Of a stretch of 7,409 nucleotides of DNA, positions 1 through 4,665 are shown in pieces. The DNA lies in contig CAKSWL010000097.1 of NCBI GenBank assembly GCA_934511335.1, positions 1-7,409 of the forward strand, read 5' to 3'. The position numbers and the translations under genes were made by a program. The DNA is from an uncultured Cloacibacillus sp. (GTDB lineage Bacteria; Synergistota; Synergistia; Synergistales; Synergistaceae). Below the pieces are notes generated by a model, which saw nothing but the letters and a program-made list of their open reading frames with translations, searched no databases and was not told the origin of the DNA. Positions within the stretch are counted from its first letter, which is position 1; each line of letters starts with the position of its first letter.

Positions 1-76
1 CTTTCGCATATAATAGCTTAGTGAGCGCCGGCAACGGCTGTCCGCGAGGGTAAAGTAACCGGAAGAGCGCGTAAAG

Positions 77-108
77 ATTCCCTGCTTCGGCGGGGAATTT
101 TCGTTTTT
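77..108 (+). terminator. Candidate intrinsic terminator with UUCG loop
   Basis: A 9-bp stem (77-85 with 90-98, one G-T wobble) encloses the tetraloop TTCG at 86-89. T-runs follow at 98-101 and 104-108. This fits an intrinsic terminator for rightward transcription entering from beyond the left edge. Read on the other strand, the same stem is followed only by CTTTA, so it could also weakly stop the leftward operon that ends at 186. The rest of 1-185 holds no gene I can support. Confidence 0.6.
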
Positions 109-185
109 CTTCGCCTTTCGGCGTTGGGCGGGGGTCAGGTTGTCCATTTCGGGGGTATCGCCGGGCTTTTGGAAAGAGTAGGAGC

Positions 186-515
186 TCAGCGCCGGTTCAT
201 GAATTGGGCGTACCCGTATAGCAACATTATAAGGCCGGCCAGTATATCCAGTACCAGCCAGATTCTACGGCTCAGATATATAGGCACGATGGGATTAAAT
301 AGTACGGCTGTCACTGCGAATAAAAGTAATAGTTTTGAGCCGTGGCGCATTTCAAAGACGCTCATGCTTATCCTGGGCATCGCAAGTAGATACCAGATAT
401 AGTAAAGCGAGAATAGTGCGACGATCCAGCGCAGTATCTGGAAGTAGGCATAGGGCAGATCCGGCAGGAGTGCGCCGAAGAGGATCGCGGGCGGTAGGAA
501 GAATATGTATCTCAT
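186..515 (-). CDS. Small multi-pass membrane protein, DUF6804-like
   Basis: A 109-aa, almost wholly hydrophobic protein with about three to four membrane segments, near residues 3-18, 25-46, 62-78 and 84-104. The stretch FNPIVPIYLSRRIW near residues 73-86, followed by an LDI motif, resembles the signature of the DUF6804 family as I remember it. That family has no known function, and the assignment is by memory of the motif only. The start codon overlaps the stop of the upstream membrane gene (ATGA at 512-515), so the two are probably translationally coupled and may work together in the inner membrane. It is the last gene of the leftward operon headed by the repressor. Confidence 0.75.
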   Translation of the reverse strand: MRYIFFLPPAILFGALLPDLPYAYFQILRWIVALFSLYYIWYLLAMPRISMSVFEMRHGSKLLLLFAVTAVLFNPIVPIYLSRRIWLVLDILAGLIMLLYGYAQFMNRR

Positions 516-1120
516 GAGAATTTCCTGTCTAAAGCTTCGGCTATTTTTCTATAGTTTATTTCCGCAACGCCTACTGTATATCTATCTGCCATGTTTAAAG
601 AGCTGCCTACAAAATGCTTCATTTCCTTTTCCTGTTTTGCAAGATATTTTTGGTAGTTATTGCAGCATCGAACGGCGTTGTCTTTATGCGAATCACTGTA
701 GAATATGGCTGGAAATCTAAACACAAAAAGGTTCAACAAAATTATCAGCGCCGCTATGGCGGCCCCTATATAAACGCCTTTCCATACGGAATAGAAGATG
801 ACAAACGCTCCGCATATTTGTATCCACACGGCTTCGGCTGCCGATTCTCCGCGGCGCATTGGGCTGAATCTGTAAAATGAAAAAGTCATCGGAACAAATA
901 TGCCATAATTAACCATGTAGAACTCTTTTATATATGAGTTATCAAGGGCGGGATCGATTTCGACCACATCTTCCCATCCTTGCTCTGCAAACAGCCGCAA
1001 GCGGGTTTGTGCTATCCTCATGCAAATCATCATTGCCATCATTGCAAACAACGGTGCAAAGACGGCAGTTTTTAAATGCATGCCGAAGTAAGAAAGTATG
1101 ACAGTAAAAGAAAGTCCCAT
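512..1120 (-). CDS. Multi-pass membrane protein of unknown function
   Basis: About 202 aa from the ATG at 1120. A TTG at 1129 is an alternative start, but the AAGAAGGG ribosome site at about 1132-1138 lies only 2 bases from TTG and 11 bases from ATG. Hydrophobic segments lie near the N-terminus (one or two helices in the first 35 residues) and as a long pair in the middle (about residues 94-134). A polar loop with many acidic residues separates them. The last 60 residues are charged (KYLAKQEKEMKHF) and probably cytoplasmic. I recognise no family. It starts 20 bases (or 11 with TTG) after the ankyrin stop and overlaps the next gene by 4 bases, so the three are one transcription unit. Confidence 0.7.
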   Translation of the reverse strand: MGLSFTVILSYFGMHLKTAVFAPLFAMMAMMICMRIAQTRLRLFAEQGWEDVVEIDPALDNSYIKEFYMVNYGIFVPMTFSFYRFSPMRRGESAAEAVWIQICGAFVIFYSVWKGVYIGAAIAALIILLNLFVFRFPAIFYSDSHKDNAVRCCNNYQKYLAKQEKEMKHFVGSSLNMADRYTVGVAEINYRKIAEALDRKFS

Positions 1121-1139
1121 ACATTTCAAAACCCTTCTT

Positions 1140-1922
1140 TCAACTGGAAAAGTTACCGGTGGTTGTCCCTACAGGAGGGACAGCTGCCAGTTCATTTAAA
1201 ATGTGCAAATCGCTCTCTGTTATTTGATTTGATTTTATCCTGTAATGCACAACCATTGTACATAGTGCTTTCGAGAATTCTACGTCTATTTTGGGGTTAT
1301 GGAAATTGCTTAAAAGAAAAGAATCCATACTTAAAGAAGGGCGTGCCCCCTTTTTACATAGTAAATCATAAACCTTCATAATTTCTTTAGAGTCTATTTG
1401 AGGAGAACGATCTTTTGTTAAATCATAAATTTTGTCAAACACAGACGATCCATGTTTATTGACAGCATTAATATCGGCGTCCCATTCAATAAGTTCTTCA
1501 ACTATTTCTGATACAGGGCAATGGTTTTTTAATAGCCTTCTAAGTGAAAAGCTGGCCAAGCTTATGGCCCACATAATAGGGGTGTTGCCCTGAATATCTT
1601 TGTCCTCTATTTGAGCATAATTTTCGCATAAAATTTTTATTACTTCTCTGTACGGACTACAAGCTGCGGATATCATCAATGGAGATAATTGGGACGTAGG
1701 CTCTTTTTTATTTATAGCAGCGCTATGCGCTATTAGGTATTCAAACACTTCAGGCGGATAGCCATTCATTGATGCAATATTAAGGGCGGTTATCCCATAT
1801 TTGTCTGGTCGAGATGGATCTGCTCCATTCCTTAATGCATCTCTCATAGATTGAAAATCTCCAACGGTAAGCGCTTCAAACAGTTTTTTATTAGGATCTG
1901 AGAATATATTAAAAATACCCAT
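1140..1922 (-). CDS. Ankyrin-repeat protein
   Basis: A 260-aa protein with no signal peptide or membrane segment. Ankyrin units can be read at about residues 11-40 (LRNGADP), 43-73 (GITALNIASMNGY), 78-109 (LSPLMISAAC) and 112-155 (GNTPIMWAIS, then WDADINAVNKHG), with a partial unit after 158. The fourth carries an insertion. Residues 170-260 match no domain I know. Ankyrin repeats bind proteins, so this is probably an adaptor or inhibitor rather than an enzyme. The start at 1922 follows AAAGGAGA at a normal spacing. The gene is visibly AT-rich (33-37% GC in two 60-base blocks I counted), unlike the GC-rich genes to the right, which suggests separate acquisition. It sits 45 bases downstream of the repressor stop, so it is likely expressed in the lysogen. 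Confidence 0.85.
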   Translation of the reverse strand: MGIFNIFSDPNKKLFEALTVGDFQSMRDALRNGADPSRPDKYGITALNIASMNGYPPEVFEYLIAHSAAINKKEPTSQLSPLMISAACSPYREVIKILCENYAQIEDKDIQGNTPIMWAISLASFSLRRLLKNHCPVSEIVEELIEWDADINAVNKHGSSVFDKIYDLTKDRSPQIDSKEIMKVYDLLCKKGARPSLSMDSFLLSNFHNPKIDVEFSKALCTMVVHYRIKSNQITESDLHILNELAAVPPVGTTTGNFSS

Positions 1923-1967
1923 TGCAATTCTCCTTTGTCCATATTTATTGTTGAGGACGAATGTAGA

Positions 1968-2429
1968 TTATGCCGTCTGGGCCGATTGTGATTCTGTATC
2001 GTTTTTTAGTTCTTTGTGCAGCGATTTGAGGCAGGTTTTCAACAACGCCTCTATCGCTGCCAGTTCATCCACTTCAAGCCGATCGCCATCTGACGCCAAT
2101 CTGTAGTTGAGGTCGGAGAGCATTTTTATGGTTTCGTGCGGTTTCTCCGACGTAAGACGCGCAGGATCGTTTTGTTTCTGAGCCCTGCTGGCCCGACGAT
2201 AGAGAAAAGCAACGTTTTCTTCTTGCCCAAAGAGCAGGTCTTCAGGGGAAACTTCCAACGCCAAGCAAATTGATTTCAATTTTTCTGTTGTTGTATCCCC
2301 CACTCCATTAAATATACGTGATATCTGTGTTTGCGAGATATCACAGTACTGGCCTAGTGTTTTTTGAGAAAAACCCGCTTTTTTTGCATATGTCTCAATT
2401 TTTGAGCCTAACTCCTCTAAATATGTCAT
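1968..2429 (-). CDS. XRE-family repressor, CI-like
   Basis: A 153-aa protein with an N-terminal HTH_3/XRE domain (residues about 7-67). The helix-turn-helix spans 21-42, with recognition helix SQTQISRI (32-39) followed by GDTTT (44-48). The C-terminal part (about 95-145) is helical and rich in Leu, Glu and Lys, suiting dimerisation. There is no LexA/CI-type S24 peptidase domain, so RecA-driven self-cleavage is unlikely. It is transcribed leftward, divergent from the early operon, and heads the ankyrin and membrane gene operon. No ribosome-binding site precedes the ATG at 2429 (the upstream bases are TAAATAAATGT), so translation may be leaderless or weak. By position and family it is the lysogeny repressor. 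The role is inferred; the family is clear. Confidence 0.88.
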   Translation of the reverse strand: MTYLEELGSKIETYAKKAGFSQKTLGQYCDISQTQISRIFNGVGDTTTEKLKSICLALEVSPEDLLFGQEENVAFLYRRASRAQKQNDPARLTSEKPHETIKMLSDLNYRLASDGDRLEVDELAAIEALLKTCLKSLHKELKNDTESQSAQTA

Positions 2430-2466
2430 ACATTTATTTAATCATATTTGCATAAAAAATCAAACG

Positions 2467-2495
2467 ATTATACGAATATTAAATTTCATATAAGG
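2467..2495 (-). promoter_or_regulatory. Weak leftward promoter for the repressor operon (PRM-like)
   Basis: On the minus strand a perfect TATAAT lies at 2472-2467. The -35 position, 17 bases upstream (2495-2490), reads CCTTAT, a poor match that overlaps an operator-like half-site. A weak -35 inside an operator is typical of a maintenance promoter that is autoregulated. Transcription would start near 2460, leaving a leader of about 30 bases without a ribosome-binding site. Confidence 0.4.
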
Positions 2496-2550
2496 GTTGA
2501 CAAATATTCTTATAATGCTATTATATTCTTCATATAAACCTTATAAGGAA
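2485..2550. promoter_or_regulatory. Candidate operators for the divergent XRE regulators
   Basis: The half-site TATAAG or its complement CTTATA occurs four times in about 60 bases: 2489-2494 (+), 2509-2514 (-), 2540-2545 (-) and 2542-2547 (+). The first two form an inverted repeat with a 14-base gap around the -35 box TTGACA. The last two make the perfect palindrome CCTTATAAGG (2539-2548). The 9-mer TTCATATAA is also repeated directly at 2485-2493 and 2529-2537, starts 44 bases apart. Placement around both promoters fits a CI/Cro switch. The AT-rich background makes some of this possible by chance. Confidence 0.55.
2497..2524 (+). promoter_or_regulatory. Rightward early promoter (PR-like)
   Basis: A perfect -35 TTGACA at 2497-2502 is followed, after 16 bases, by TATTAT at 2519-2524, predicting a start near 2531. 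It would drive the rightward early operon, whose first ribosome site is AAGGAGG at 2554-2560. Operator-like repeats flank and overlap it, so it should be repressed by the XRE proteins encoded on either side. Confidence 0.7.
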
Positions 2551-2568
2551 TTTAAGGAGGCCAACACG

Positions 2569-2658
2569 ATGATTTTAAAGAACACGATTTTTGCAAACGG
2601 CATCGGAAACACGATGAAGAGGCTCGGCGGGGAGTGCTGCGAGAGTATCGGCGCATAG
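2569..2658 (+). CDS. 29-aa leader ORF of the early operon
   Basis: A short ORF starting ATG at 2569, eight bases after the near-perfect ribosome site AAGGAGG (2554-2560), and ending TAG at 2656-2658. It is the first translatable unit after the rightward promoter. The product (starting MILKNTIFANG, ending CCESIGA) matches no family I know. The strength of the ribosome site is the main support. It could be a leader peptide or the N-terminal part of a product continued in the overlapping frame at 2634-2720. Confidence 0.45.
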   Translation: MILKNTIFANGIGNTMKRLGGECCESIGA

Positions 2659-2720
2659 AACTCGAGAGGATTGTCTTTGGTTCCGACGAGGGCTGCGGCG
2701 ATCTTGAGATCCCGTTTTAA
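2634..2720 (+). CDS. Possible 28-aa ORF overlapping the leader ORF
   Basis: The -1 frame relative to the leader ORF runs from a GTG at 2634 to TAA at 2718-2720. The product (LREYRRIELERIVFGSDEG in its middle) is charged and looks more protein-like than the end of the leader ORF. GGCGGGGA lies directly before the GTG, which is poorly spaced as a ribosome site. The frame is open back to 2556 but has no ATG there. It may be a small coupled gene, the remnant of a decayed gene, or a frameshifted continuation of the leader ORF. Confidence 0.25.
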   Translation: MLREYRRIELERIVFGSDEGCGDLEIPF

Positions 2721-2766
2721 GGGGCCGAGGCGTCTTTACAGTTTACAGCGGGAGGAGGTGTTTTAG

Positions 2767-3066
2767 GTGATCGACAGTACGAAGGTAAGGGATTTGCGGC
2801 TTAAGAAGCGCTTGAGTCAGTCGGAGTTGGCGGGCGTCGCCGGTATCAGTCAGACGCAGCTTTCACGCATTGAGAAGGGGCAGGGCGATACGACGACGGA
2901 TGTTTTAGTCGCTATCGCTGGGGCTTTGGGGCTGGATAGCGCGGATGCGCTGCTTTGCAAGGATTTCATCATTGAGGACGCAAACCCTCCCCTCCCCCGG
3001 AAGGTGGCGGCTCGTCCGCGGGGGTCCGGGGCGAGCCGCCGCATCGGGAAACGCGCCCGATACTAG
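2767..3066 (+). CDS. XRE-family regulator, Cro-like
   Basis: A 99-aa protein starting GTG at 2767, eight bases after GGAGGAGG (2751-2758). An HTH_3 domain fills residues about 5-63, with the helix-turn-helix at 17-38, recognition helix SQTQLSRI (28-35) and GDTTT (40-44). Over 46 aligned residues I count 23 identities with the divergent repressor, including almost the whole recognition helix, so both probably read the same operators. Its place in the early operon suggests a Cro role. Residues 73-99 are a basic, Pro/Arg/Gly-rich tail encoded by GC-rich palindromic DNA and look like an addition rather than a domain. Confidence 0.82.
   Translation: MIDSTKVRDLRLKKRLSQSELAGVAGISQTQLSRIEKGQGDTTTDVLVAIAGALGLDSADALLCKDFIIEDANPPLPRKVAARPRGSGASRRIGKRARY
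3006..3040 (+). repeat. 9-bp inverted repeat with G-rich loop in the 3' end of the Cro-like gene
   Basis: GGCGGCTCG at 3006-3014 pairs perfectly with CGAGCCGCC at 3032-3040 across a 17-base loop containing two runs of G. It lies inside the coding sequence for the odd basic tail and overlaps copy A of the 39-bp repeat. No T-run follows, so it is not an intrinsic terminator. Confidence 0.6.
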
Positions 3067-3073
3067 GCGCGCC
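3035..3073 (+). repeat. 39-bp palindromic repeat, copy A
   Basis: 33 of 39 bases match 3667-3705. Both copies open with GCCGCCGCATCGGGA and close with AGGCGCGCC. The centre forms a hairpin: ATCGGG (3043-3048) pairs with CCCGAT (3056-3061) over a 7-base loop. Copy A codes for the last residues of the Cro-like protein and runs past its stop codon at 3064-3066. Confidence 0.65.
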
Positions 3074-3115
3074 CTGTGGAAGTCTGAAATGTCCGCGGGG
3101 CGGACAGGGCGCGCC
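3066..3115. repeat. 12-bp perfect inverted repeat between genes
   Basis: GGCGCGCCCTGT (3066-3077) and ACAGGGCGCGCC (3104-3115) are exact reverse complements with 26 bases between them. Inside lies a second hairpin, GTCCGC (3091-3096) with GCGGAC (3100-3105), whose right arm overlaps the outer right arm by two bases, so the two folds compete at their edge. It fills most of the gap after the Cro-like gene. No T-run follows. It could be a protein-binding site or an RNA processing or stability element. Confidence 0.65.
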
Positions 3116-3143
3116 GTCGGCAGATGAGCGGAGATGCGCGGGT

Positions 3144-3410
3144 GTGACGGACGGAGCGATCAGGCTGGAGCTGGTTATCCGGCAGGAAGGAGCGAAGGTG
3201 ATGAATTGCGCAACGGCGATGGAGTGCGAGATGAGGGTGGAGCTGGCGATCGTAGGGGGCAAGCCCCGCGTGGAGGTGCGCGGGAGCACTGTGCCCGGCG
3301 CGTCGGCGGAGGATGTGGCCAAGCTGTTCGACGATCTGAAGGCGGGAGCGATGGCGGCGCTTGGGTCGCTGAAACCAGGTTTCGGCGCCGAGGCTGGAAG
3401 TGCTGAGTGA
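3144..3410 (+). CDS. Small early protein of unknown function
   Basis: 88 aa from GTG at 3144, ten bases after GGAG at 3130-3133. An in-frame ATG at 3201, eight bases after AGGAAGGAG (3184-3192), is the better ribosome context and would give 69 aa. I keep the longer form because the extra N-terminal residues (RLELVIR) alternate like a beta strand and use codons like the rest. Further on, MRVELAIVGGKPRVEVRG looks like a beta hairpin, followed by a helix (AEDVAKLFDDLKAGAMAAL) and a flexible Gly/Ala tail. I recognise no family. It is 16 bases upstream of the next gene and belongs to the early operon. An overlapping frame starting ATG at 3134 is a shadow, rich in Gly and Arg. Confidence 0.6.
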   Translation: MTDGAIRLELVIRQEGAKVMNCATAMECEMRVELAIVGGKPRVEVRGSTVPGASAEDVAKLFDDLKAGAMAALGSLKPGFGAEAGSAE

Positions 3411-3426
3411 AAGGAGAGGTTTAGTT

Positions 3427-3720
3427 ATGTCTATGGATCTTGAAGCGCTTAAAAGGGAATTGAATGTGTTTTTGGGAAGGGGGCCGGAGGAGGATCTTTG
3501 CTATTTTTCAGACAATAGGGCCGAAAACTGCCTGGGTTTCGCCTTTAGCGATTTCGGTATGCCGCGCGCGTGTTTTAACGGCGAGAAGATTATCGGAGAG
3601 GCTGCCCGGTTCCTGGAGGAGGAGATACGGCAGAAGACGGGGGTTATGGCGATTTTGAAGAGGTACGCCGCCGCATCGGGAGACGCATCCGATGGCAGGC
3701 GCGCCGCCGGGGTGGATTAA
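3427..3720 (+). CDS. Small early protein of unknown function
   Basis: 97 aa from ATG at 3427, ten bases after AAGGAG at 3411-3416; an upstream in-frame start at 3400 has no such site. The body (residues 1-80) is acidic and mixed alpha/beta, with three Cys (in DLCYF, ENCLG and RACFN) and a C-terminal helix (GEAARFLEEEIRQKTGVMAILKRY is its extent, about residues 56-79). The last 17 residues (AASGDASDG and on) are low-complexity and are encoded by copy B of the 39-bp repeat, which suggests the tail was added by insertion. I recognise no family. It ends 4 bases before the end of the convergent small gene on the other strand. Confidence 0.65.
   Translation: MSMDLEALKRELNVFLGRGPEEDLCYFSDNRAENCLGFAFSDFGMPRACFNGEKIIGEAARFLEEEIRQKTGVMAILKRYAAASGDASDGRRAAGVD
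3667..3705 (+). repeat. 39-bp palindromic repeat, copy B
   Basis: Matches 3035-3073 at 33 of 39 bases. The hairpin is kept: CATCGGG (3674-3680) pairs with TCCGATG (3688-3694, one G-T wobble) over a 7-base loop. It is read in a different frame from copy A and gives a different peptide, so the DNA or RNA, not the peptide, is what is conserved. A weaker partial match lies at 4961-4990: CATCCG, then 12 unrelated bases, then CCGCCGGGGTGG, at the same spacing as 3686-3715. Confidence 0.65.
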
Positions 3721-3724
3721 GATT

Positions 3725-3880
3725 CTACTTCTTCAGGATAGCTTCGAGAGCTTTTACCCTTTCTTCAAGCTCTTGGCAGAGAGTTTGAAAATGGCAATTT
3801 AAGTCATGGATGTATCGTTCTGTTTCTTTTAGCTCTTCAGGCGCGTTTTGGTGTTCCTGTATCGGAGACAGATGTTTCAT
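3725..3880 (-). CDS. 51-aa coiled-coil protein, opposite strand
   Basis: A short ORF from ATG at 3880 to TAG at 3725. AAGGTG lies five bases before the start. The product (MKHLSPIQEH at the N-terminus, CQELEERVKALEAILKK at the C-terminus) is charged, and its second half has Leu, Val and Ile at heptad-like spacing, so it probably forms a helix or coiled coil. It is the only leftward gene inside the rightward early operon and converges on the gene ending at 3720 with no terminator between. A TATATA at 3914-3909 could be a -10 box, with no clear -35. Lower GC than its neighbours suggests separate origin. Function unknown; a small regulator or antitoxin-like partner is conceivable but unsupported. 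Confidence 0.6.
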   Translation of the reverse strand: MKHLSPIQEHQNAPEELKETERYIHDLNCHFQTLCQELEERVKALEAILKK

Positions 3881-3983
3881 CTTATCACCTTCGTTTCCCC
3901 CGGCGGCATATATAGTTTAGCAGTTTTGCTGAAGTTATAAAAGGCGGAAACGAGGGAGCTAAAAAAAAAAGAGTTAAAGCCGG

Positions 3984-4030
3984 TTCCCGAAGCCGTGTCG
4001 GCGCACGGCTTCGGGAGGTTCGACGGCTTG
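3984..4030 (+). repeat. 47-bp hairpin repeat, copy 1
   Basis: Identical over 47 bases to 4314-4360. A 13-bp perfect stem (3985-3997 with 4004-4016) closes a TCGGCG loop. The following bases CGACGGCTT (4021-4029) can instead pair with AAGCCGtgTCG (3990-4000, two-base bulge), so two exclusive folds are possible. After the 47 bases both copies continue with similar sequence to TTATCACG (4051-4058 and 4370-4377), copy 1 having about 11 extra bases. No T-run follows directly. The copy lies 59 bases upstream of the LuxR-type gene. Confidence 0.85.
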
Positions 4031-4089
4031 GAAAAACGGTTTACAACATTTTATCACGATTTGAGATTTGATAAAGGAGCTGATTTAGG

Positions 4090-4305
4090 ATGACTCAGAC
4101 GGATTTTGAATCTTTGGGTTTTGCTACACGGGCGGTTCTTCGGGCGATGGCGGCCAATAACGGGGACGTGAGGGCGGCTTCCGCTGCGACCGGATCTCCC
4201 GTGCGGAGTATCCACAGCATTATGTGCAGGATGCGCAAGCGTTTCGGCATGTCGCAGTGCGAACTGTTGGCCGCGGTGAGGATTTGCACGGAGCTTGGGC
4301 GCTGA
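4090..4305 (+). CDS. LuxR/GerE-type HTH DNA-binding protein
   Basis: A 71-aa protein that is little more than one helix-turn-helix domain. Residues 13-63 follow the LuxR/GerE pattern: TRAVLRAMA (first helix), VRAASAATGSPVRSIHSIMCRMRKRF (turn and recognition helix, about 27-52), then GMSQCELLAAVR. No receiver or ligand domain is present, so it is a stand-alone regulator. A sigma-70 region 4-like fold is the alternative reading. The start at 4090 is ten bases after AAGGAG (4074-4079). A TTTACA at 4040-4045 may be a -35 box, without a good -10. The gene is flanked on both sides by the 47-bp hairpin repeat, a unique arrangement in this window, which may be its target or may mark a mobile or duplicated cassette. 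Confidence 0.7.
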   Translation: MTQTDFESLGFATRAVLRAMAANNGDVRAASAATGSPVRSIHSIMCRMRKRFGMSQCELLAAVRICTELGR

Positions 4306-4313
4306 TGGGCTGT

Positions 4314-4360
4314 TTCCCGAAGCCGTGTCGGCGCACGGCTTCGGGAGGTTCGACGGCTTG
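4314..4360 (+). repeat. 47-bp hairpin repeat, copy 2
   Basis: Exact copy of 3984-4030, offset by 330 bases. It starts 8 bases after the LuxR-type gene stop and lies 80 bases upstream of the next start at 4441. Downstream, a short GGG/CCC stem followed by seven T (4408-4414) and a GGCCGG/CCGGCC pair (4389-4394 with 4417-4422) make the leader of the next gene potentially structured. Confidence 0.85.
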
Positions 4361-4440
4361 AAAAACTGTTTATCACGTTTTGGATCGAGGCCGGGTATGT
4401 CCCAGTATTTTTTTCGCCGGCCGAAAGGAGCGGAGCAAAA

Positions 4441-4662
4441 ATGAGCACTGTTTGCCGGATGGTCGCTTTTTGCAGCGGTGAGTTTGTCGATAAGCGTCAT
4501 GTTTTTGAGGAGCGGTTCAACTGCGCGCCGGCGTCGGAGCTGCGTATGACGGCGCAGGTGAAGATGGGGTGTAATTTTTGTCCCAAACGCGAGGACGACG
4601 CCGGCGGGCTGTGCCGCTGGCTTAAGGTGCATTATGCGCCGGTTGTTTTGCAGCGGAGGTGA
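4441..4662 (+). CDS. Small Cys-containing protein, possible zinc binder
   Basis: 73 aa, starting ATG ten bases after AAAGGAG (4424-4430), with a second GGAG at 4432-4435. Six Cys are present (5, 11, 28, 44, 47, 58); the CNFC at 44-47 with C58 and nearby His is the most zinc-like group. The N-terminal half contains EFVDKRHVFEERFNC. I recognise no family. Zinc-binding small proteins are common in phage early operons, where they modify host transcription or replication, but nothing here shows a target. The stop is followed after three bases by the next start, which suggests coupled translation. Confidence 0.6.
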   Translation: MSTVCRMVAFCSGEFVDKRHVFEERFNCAPASELRMTAQVKMGCNFCPKREDDAGGLCRWLKVHYAPVVLQRR

Positions 4663-4665
4663 GGG

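Noticed and set aside
1..147. Minus-strand frames open to the left edge, one with an ATG at 147 giving a start like MDNLTPAQRRKA, which recalls Vsr endonucleases.
   Set aside because: There is no ribosome site, the similarity stops after a dozen residues, a second frame is equally open, and the stretch contains the terminator-like hairpin. A fragment beyond the edge cannot be excluded.
826..840. CACGGCTTCGG, an 11-base match to the right arm of the 47-bp repeat.
   Set aside because: It lies in the coding sequence of the membrane protein, without the left arm or any hairpin, and is best explained by chance.
2511..2516. A perfect TATAAT on the plus strand.
   Set aside because: It is only 8 bases from TTGACA and has no -35 at the right distance; TATTAT at 2519-2524 is the better partner.
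3961..3970. Ten A in a row upstream of copy 1 of the 47-bp repeat, giving a T-run on the minus strand after a hairpin.
   Set aside because: The T-run starts about 15 bases after the stem, too far for a standard intrinsic terminator.
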